A DNA stretch of 64,000 nucleotides. Origin: Cupriavidus alkaliphilus (GTDB taxonomy: Bacteria > Pseudomonadota > Gammaproteobacteria > Burkholderiales > Burkholderiaceae). The translations under genes were made by a program, and so were the position numbers. The notes under the pieces are model-generated. The model had not been told where the DNA came from. It did not search any database and saw only the letters and a program-made list of their open reading frames with translations. The DNA is taken from contig NZ_FMAD01000014.1 of NCBI RefSeq assembly GCF_900094595.1, positions 1 to 64,000 of the forward strand, read 5' to 3'. Positions 60,216 through 64,000 of the stretch are shown here, in pieces. Each line of letters begins with the position of its first letter. The first letter of the stretch is position 1.

Positions 60216-61118
60216 TCAGCGGCGCGCCAGCGCCCTGCCCGCCCACAGGCGCTGGCCGAACACGTTGAGCAGCAGCCCCGCCATCACCACCGCGGCGCCG
60301 ATCCACTGGGTACCGGACAGGTCCTCGCCCAGCAGCACGTGCGCCGACACCAGCCCCACCACCGGCACCAGCAGCGTCAGCGGCGCCACCTGGCTGGCCG
60401 GATAGCGCGTCAGCAGCCGGCCCCACATGGTGTAGCCGAACACCGTCGCCGCGAACGCCAGGTACGCCACCGCGAACACCGCCATGCCCGACACCTGCGT
60501 CACGCTTTGCACGATGCGGGCCGGCCCCTCGAACCACAGCGACAGCAGCGCGAACGGCACGATCGGCACCAGCGCGCCCCAGATTACCAGCCCGAGCAAG
60601 TCCACGGGGCCGATCTTCTTGCTGACGATATTGCCGCTGGCCCAGCAGAATGCCGCGCACAGCGTCAGCACGAAGCCGGCCGCGCTCATGCCGCCCATGC
60701 CCCCCGATAGGTCACCCGCGCCGGCGCCGATCAGCGCCAGCCCGCCGGCCGCCACCGCCATGCCGGCGAAGTTGTGCCAGCGCACCGGCTCGCCCAGCCA
60801 CAGCGCGGCGATCGCCAGGGTGAAGAAGGCCTGCGACTGCAGCACCAGCGATGCCAGGCCGGCCGGCATGCCGACCGCCATGGCGTAGAACAGGAAGGCA
60901 AACTGGCCCAGGCTGATGGTGGCGCCGTAGGCCAGCAGCAGCCGCCACGGCACGCGCGGGCGCGGCACGAAGAAGATGGCCGGGAACACCACCAGCAGGA
61001 AGCGCAGTGCCCCCAGCAGCATCGGCGGCACGCCCGCCAGCCCGACCTTGATCACGACGAAGTTGACGCCCCAGACGCAGATGATGGCGAGGGCGAGGAG
61101 ACGGTCTCTGGCTTGCAT
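60216..61118 (-). CDS. EamA/DMT-family permease
   Basis: A 300-residue, ten-helix drug/metabolite-type permease with two EamA repeats: ALAIICVWGVNFVVIKVGL at the start of the first, AAFCWASGNIVSKKIG at the start of the second, then ALTLLVP-type and LLGEDLSGTQWIGAAVVMAGLLL ends. Substrate unknown. It sits between the sulfide-oxidising pair and soxR on the same strand; a role in sulfur metabolism (for instance export of a sulfur compound or precursor) is only suggested by position. Confidence 0.87.
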   Translation of the reverse strand: MQARDRLLALAIICVWGVNFVVIKVGLAGVPPMLLGALRFLLVVFPAIFFVPRPRVPWRLLLAYGATISLGQFAFLFYAMAVGMPAGLASLVLQSQAFFTLAIAALWLGEPVRWHNFAGMAVAAGGLALIGAGAGDLSGGMGGMSAAGFVLTLCAAFCWASGNIVSKKIGPVDLLGLVIWGALVPIVPFALLSLWFEGPARIVQSVTQVSGMAVFAVAYLAFAATVFGYTMWGRLLTRYPASQVAPLTLLVPVVGLVSAHVLLGEDLSGTQWIGAAVVMAGLLLNVFGQRLWAGRALARR

Positions 61119-61244
61119 GGAAATGCCGTGCGCGGGCGCGCGGAGTTCAATCGGGACGCCTAGCGTAGCAGCGCAGGCGCGCGCGGCATTGCACGTTCTT
61201 GCGGTTTTGTGCGGGCAGCCGTGCCGCCCGCACCGCCGCCAGTG

Positions 61245-62510
61245 TCAGGCCAGCATCTCCGCCCAGATTCCCCGTGCCCATGCCAGCGCATAATCGCCCT
61301 CCAGCACCGTCGGCGCCGGCGACAGCCCGCCCGAGCCCGGCACCGTGACCATGGTCTTCTGTGCCGCGTCGTAGCGATGCACGCTGGACACATGCACTGC
61401 CTCGCGGTCGGAGGTAAAGCTGTAGCAGGTGTTGTTGTACAGCGGCTCCGGGTCCGGGGCGCGGTTTGACAGCAGCGCCACCAGCGCCGCCGCCGCGACC
61501 TTGCCGTGCTGGTTGGCCATATGGCCGGACTTGGGCATCAGCGGCGCGATCTGGATCGCATCGCCGATCACATGGATATGCGTCGCGGCGCGCGACTCGA
61601 AGCTGAGGAAGTCCACCTCGCACCACTTGCCATTGGCCGTGGCCAGCCCGGCCGACACCGCGATCGCGCCGGCCCGCTGCGGCGGCAACAGGTTGAGCAC
61701 ATCGGCGCGCACATCATCCTGCACCTCGAACTTGAGCGTGCGCGTGGCGGGGTCGACATCGGCCACCTCGTGCTGCGGCCGGTATTCCACCATGCCCGGG
61801 TATTGCGTGGCCCACACCTGGCGGAACAGCGCGGCCTTGGAGGTAATGTCGGCATTGGCGTCCAGGATCAGCACCTTGCTGCGCGGCTTGTGCTGCCTGA
61901 AATAGTGCGCCACCTGGCATGCGCGCTCGTACGGGCCCGGCGGGCAGCGGTACGGCGCCAGCGGCACGCTGATGGCGTAGGTGCCGCCGTCGGGCATCGT
62001 CTCCAGCTGGCGGCGCAGCGCGACGGTCTCGGGGCCGGCCTTCCAGGCATGCAGGATCTGGTCGCCGCCGGGCCGCTTCAGCCCCGGCAGCGCGTCGCGC
62101 ATCATCTCGACGCCGGGCGACAGCAGCAGGCGGTCATAGGGCAGCACGCTGCCGCCCGCGAGGCGCACGGTCCGCTTGGCCGGGTCGATGGCGACCGCGG
62201 TGTCGCGCACGAGTTGCACGCCGTGACGGCGCACCAGCGCGTCGTACGGCAGCGTCAGGTCGCCGAGCTGGCGGCTGCCGCCCAGCACCAGGTTCGACAA
62301 CGGGCACGAGACAAAGGCCGGATTCGGTTCGACCAGCGTCACCTCGATCGCCTGCCCGCTCCATTCGCGCAGGTAGCGCGCCGCCGTGGCGCCGCCATAG
62401 CCGCCGCCGACCACCACCACCCTGGCACGGGCCGCGGCGCGCGCCGGCCGGATCCCGGCCGTACCCAGTACTGCGGCGCCCGCGGCGCCGAGGAAGCTTC
62501 GTCTGTGCAT
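61245..62510 (-). CDS. soxF: FAD flavoprotein, SoxF/FccB-type sulfide dehydrogenase
   Basis: A 421-residue exported flavoprotein of the flavocytochrome c sulfide dehydrogenase family: Tat signal (HRRSFLGAAGAAVLG), FAD-binding RVVVVGGGYGGATAARYL, a cysteine in FVSCPLSNLVLGG (first redox Cys), a second region APYRCPPGPYERACQ, and HIHVIGDAIQIAPLMPKSGHMANQHG for the second FAD motif. Together with the adjacent cytochrome it probably oxidises sulfide or acts as SoxF stimulating the Sox system. It begins 12 bases after the cytochrome gene. Confidence 0.9.
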   Translation of the reverse strand: MHRRSFLGAAGAAVLGTAGIRPARAAARARVVVVGGGYGGATAARYLREWSGQAIEVTLVEPNPAFVSCPLSNLVLGGSRQLGDLTLPYDALVRRHGVQLVRDTAVAIDPAKRTVRLAGGSVLPYDRLLLSPGVEMMRDALPGLKRPGGDQILHAWKAGPETVALRRQLETMPDGGTYAISVPLAPYRCPPGPYERACQVAHYFRQHKPRSKVLILDANADITSKAALFRQVWATQYPGMVEYRPQHEVADVDPATRTLKFEVQDDVRADVLNLLPPQRAGAIAVSAGLATANGKWCEVDFLSFESRAATHIHVIGDAIQIAPLMPKSGHMANQHGKVAAAALVALLSNRAPDPEPLYNNTCYSFTSDREAVHVSSVHRYDAAQKTMVTVPGSGGLSPAPTVLEGDYALAWARGIWAEMLA

Positions 62511-62522
62511 GGCTTGCTCCTG

Positions 62523-62900
62523 TCAGCGCACGGCGGCAAACCACGCCGCGATCGCGGCGATCTGGTCGTCGCTGTAACCCTTGGCAATCTGGTGCATCAC
62601 CGTGGCCGGGCGCGTGCCGGCCTTGAAGGCCTGCATCTGCGCGGCCAGCTCTGCCTGCGGGCGGCCGGCCAGCGGCGGGATCGTGCTGCCCGCCGGTGCC
62701 CGGCCGGCCGGGCCATGGCAGCTGGTGCAGGCGGCGGCCTGGCTGCGCGCGCGCAGCGCGGCATCGGTGGCCGGGACAGGCGCCGCGGCGGGCGCACCGC
62801 CCGGTGCGGCCGACAGGACCGGCTGGGCGCACAGCATCGCGGTCAGCAGCGCCCATCGCAGCGGCAGACGCCAGGCAGGCCGGGGGTTCGTTGTTGTCAT
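62523..62900 (-). CDS. Monohaem c-type cytochrome, FccA/SoxE-like
   Basis: A 125-residue periplasmic cytochrome c: signal peptide (LPLRWALLTAMLCAQPVLS), haem motif CTSCHGP, and Met ligand in RPATVMHQIAKGYSDDQIAAIAAWFAAV. It has one haem like the small FccA, and it directly precedes the SoxF/FccB-like flavoprotein, so the pair likely forms a flavocytochrome c. Length is within the usual range. Confidence 0.87.
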   Translation of the reverse strand: MTTTNPRPAWRLPLRWALLTAMLCAQPVLSAAPGGAPAAAPVPATDAALRARSQAAACTSCHGPAGRAPAGSTIPPLAGRPQAELAAQMQAFKAGTRPATVMHQIAKGYSDDQIAAIAAWFAAVR

Positions 62901-63011
62901 GGTCTCGCTCCGTCTGGGGCCGGTGCAGCGCTATCGCAGTCGGCGCAGTCAGCCGGCGTGGCAACCGTAGCACATTGGCCGGGCCCGGTGTGCGTTGCAA
63001 ACCGCAGAACG

Positions 63012-63040
63012 AAAAACGGCGCCCGCATATGCGGGCGCCG
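63012..63040 (-). terminator. Rho-independent terminator of the BON lipoprotein gene
   Basis: CGGCGCCCGCATATGCGGGCGCCG (63017-63040) is a perfect palindrome followed on the minus strand by a T run (63016-63012). It lies 47 bases beyond the stop of the BON gene. Confidence 0.9.
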
Positions 63041-63086
63041 CCTTGACGGACCAGAGCCGGTCGGAGCCGGGCGAGCGCTGCGCGCT

Positions 63087-63965
63087 TCAGGGCAGGTTGC
63101 GGCCGGGCGGCAGCGCCACCGGCGAAGTGACCGGGGCCGCGACCGGCGCGGTGGTGGCGCCCGCGGGGCCGGCGGTACCCGGTGCCGCGCCGGCCGGCGC
63201 ATCGATCGGCCCGCCCACGCCCGGCACCGACTGCACCGGCGCCGGCGTGCCGACGCTGCCATCGAACGACGGGTTCTGCGAGGTCGAGGCCGCATCCAGG
63301 CGCGCGCGCTCGGTGTCGTTGACGTAGTCGAAGGCCTTGACCACCTTGGTCACGCCCGAGGCATTGCGCGCCACGTCGGTAGCGCGGTCGCCCTCGGCGC
63401 TGGTGACCACGCCGAGCAGGTAGACCACGCTCTTTTCCGTGGTGACCTTGATCGAGTTGGACGGCACGCCGTCGGCGGTCATCAGCAGCGTCTTGACCTT
63501 GCTGGTCAGGTAGGCGTCCTGGCTCTGGGTCATGAAGCCGGGCGAGTTGACCACCTCCAGCTCATTGATCACCACCCGCGCATTCTGCAGGCCACGCACG
63601 TACTGCTCGATCTGCTGCTTGACGCTGTCGTTCCTGGCCTCGCCGGTCAGCAGCACCTTGCGGTTGAACACGGTCACGTTGACGCGGGCCTGGCCGCTGT
63701 AGCGCGAGTTGATGGTGTTCTCGGCCTCGAGCTGCAGGCCGCGGTCGACGGTCTGGGTGGCAGCCGGGCGGCGGTCGGTGGCCATGGCCACGCCGGTGCC
63801 CATGGCGCCGGCGATCACCGGGAAGCAGCCGGCCAGCTGCGTGGCGCACACCAGCGCGGCCGCGGCCAGGCCGGCGCGGCCCAGGCCGGAACTGGCCAGC
63901 GGGCGGGAAGGATGGCGCGTGTCCGCGCCGTTCCGGGGAGCTTGCGTAGTGGGCAGATGGGTCAT
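63087..63965 (-). CDS. BON-domain outer-membrane lipoprotein, DolP/YraP-like
   Basis: A 292-residue lipoprotein: leader with LVCATQLAG|C (lipobox Cys ~47), then two BON domains (LEAENTINSRYSGQARVNVTVFNRKVLLTGEARND and LTSKVKTLLMTADGVPSNSIKVTTEKSVVYLLGVV). The C-terminal ~80 residues are Pro/Ala/Gly-rich and disordered, an addition to the compact E. coli DolP. DolP maintains outer-membrane integrity and binds anionic phospholipid near BAM. The start at 63965 is the only one that gives a complete signal. Genes right of the window are not visible. Confidence 0.87.
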   Translation of the reverse strand: MTHLPTTQAPRNGADTRHPSRPLASSGLGRAGLAAAALVCATQLAGCFPVIAGAMGTGVAMATDRRPAATQTVDRGLQLEAENTINSRYSGQARVNVTVFNRKVLLTGEARNDSVKQQIEQYVRGLQNARVVINELEVVNSPGFMTQSQDAYLTSKVKTLLMTADGVPSNSIKVTTEKSVVYLLGVVTSAEGDRATDVARNASGVTKVVKAFDYVNDTERARLDAASTSQNPSFDGSVGTPAPVQSVPGVGGPIDAPAGAAPGTAGPAGATTAPVAAPVTSPVALPPGRNLP

Positions 63966-64000
63966 GCGGTCCTTGCTGTGTCGGGATGATAGGAATGGGA

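Noticed and set aside
61506-63989. 827-codon plus-strand frame
   Set aside because: Antisense to the SoxF/FccB-like gene, its cytochrome and the BON lipoprotein; shadow of high-GC coding.

Overview
The window is high-GC, densely coded DNA from a free-living betaproteobacterium of the Burkholderiales, most likely a Cupriavidus/Ralstonia-type chromosome. Supporting features are the Burkholderiales-style phenylacetate operon with an adjacent TetR regulator, the complete type II secretion operon, the Sox thiosulfate-oxidation cluster, the codon use and the CCCTCTCCC palindromes. The genus is inferred from gene content, not from a database search. No insertion sequence, prophage, integrase or CRISPR array was seen.

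Layout. 0.3-3.1 kb: small conserved genes (DUF488, SpmA/SpmB-type fusion, DUF1488, universal stress protein) and a strong small-RNA candidate at 2083-2141. 3.2-8.8 kb: paaABCDE (aerobic phenylacetyl-CoA epoxidase) behind a promoter with a TetR-type palindrome between its -35 and -10, then a DUF1835 gene and the likely regulator paaR. 8.9-13.9 kb: a KefC/KefF-like K+ efflux pair, a GNAT acetyltransferase, an Lrp-type regulator and a periplasmic EF-hand protein. 14.0-28.5 kb: type II secretion. gspC sits on the minus strand, cut off from gspGHIJKLMNDEF (plus strand) by the nitric-oxide module hmp/nsrR, which carries recognisable NsrR-type operators. 28.6-34.6 kb: an NYN-LOTUS protein, a 1201-residue fused indolepyruvate (2-oxoacid) ferredoxin oxidoreductase and an HD-domain oxygenase-like protein. 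CCCTCTCCC palindromes lie in the convergent gaps on both sides of the oxidoreductase.

34.8-44.0 kb: GFA/VOC pair, three MFS transporters, an extradiol dioxygenase of the DODA type, tag (3-methyladenine glycosylase), a CDF metal exporter, and an odd intergenic segment (42274-42651) rich in CGTATAC palindromes and DnaA-box-like words. 44.0-47.3 kb: a metabolite cluster (RpiR regulator, MFS transporter, racemase-like protein lacking the family cysteines) with an inverted-repeat operator candidate. 47.3-51.3 kb: a large beta-propeller-like lipoprotein, a glycosyltransferase-like gene and tRNA-Ala(CGC) with its own promoter.

51.4-62.9 kb: sulfur oxidation. In transcription order on the minus strand: a c-type cytochrome and a SoxF/FccB-like flavoprotein, an EamA permease, soxR, soxC, soxD, a small cytochrome c, soxY, soxZ, a DsrE-like protein, soxA, soxX, a TlpA-type thioredoxin and soxB. 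Together they encode periplasmic oxidation of thiosulfate and sulfide under an ArsR-family sensor. The window ends in a BON-domain lipoprotein resembling DolP.

Functional themes: aromatic acid catabolism (paa, and the arylpyruvate-type oxidoreductase that could feed it), protein secretion, NO detoxification and lithotrophic sulfur oxidation. The less explained items are the sRNA candidate, the CGTATAC segment, the NYN-LOTUS protein, the HD oxygenase-like protein and the cysteine-less racemase homologue.
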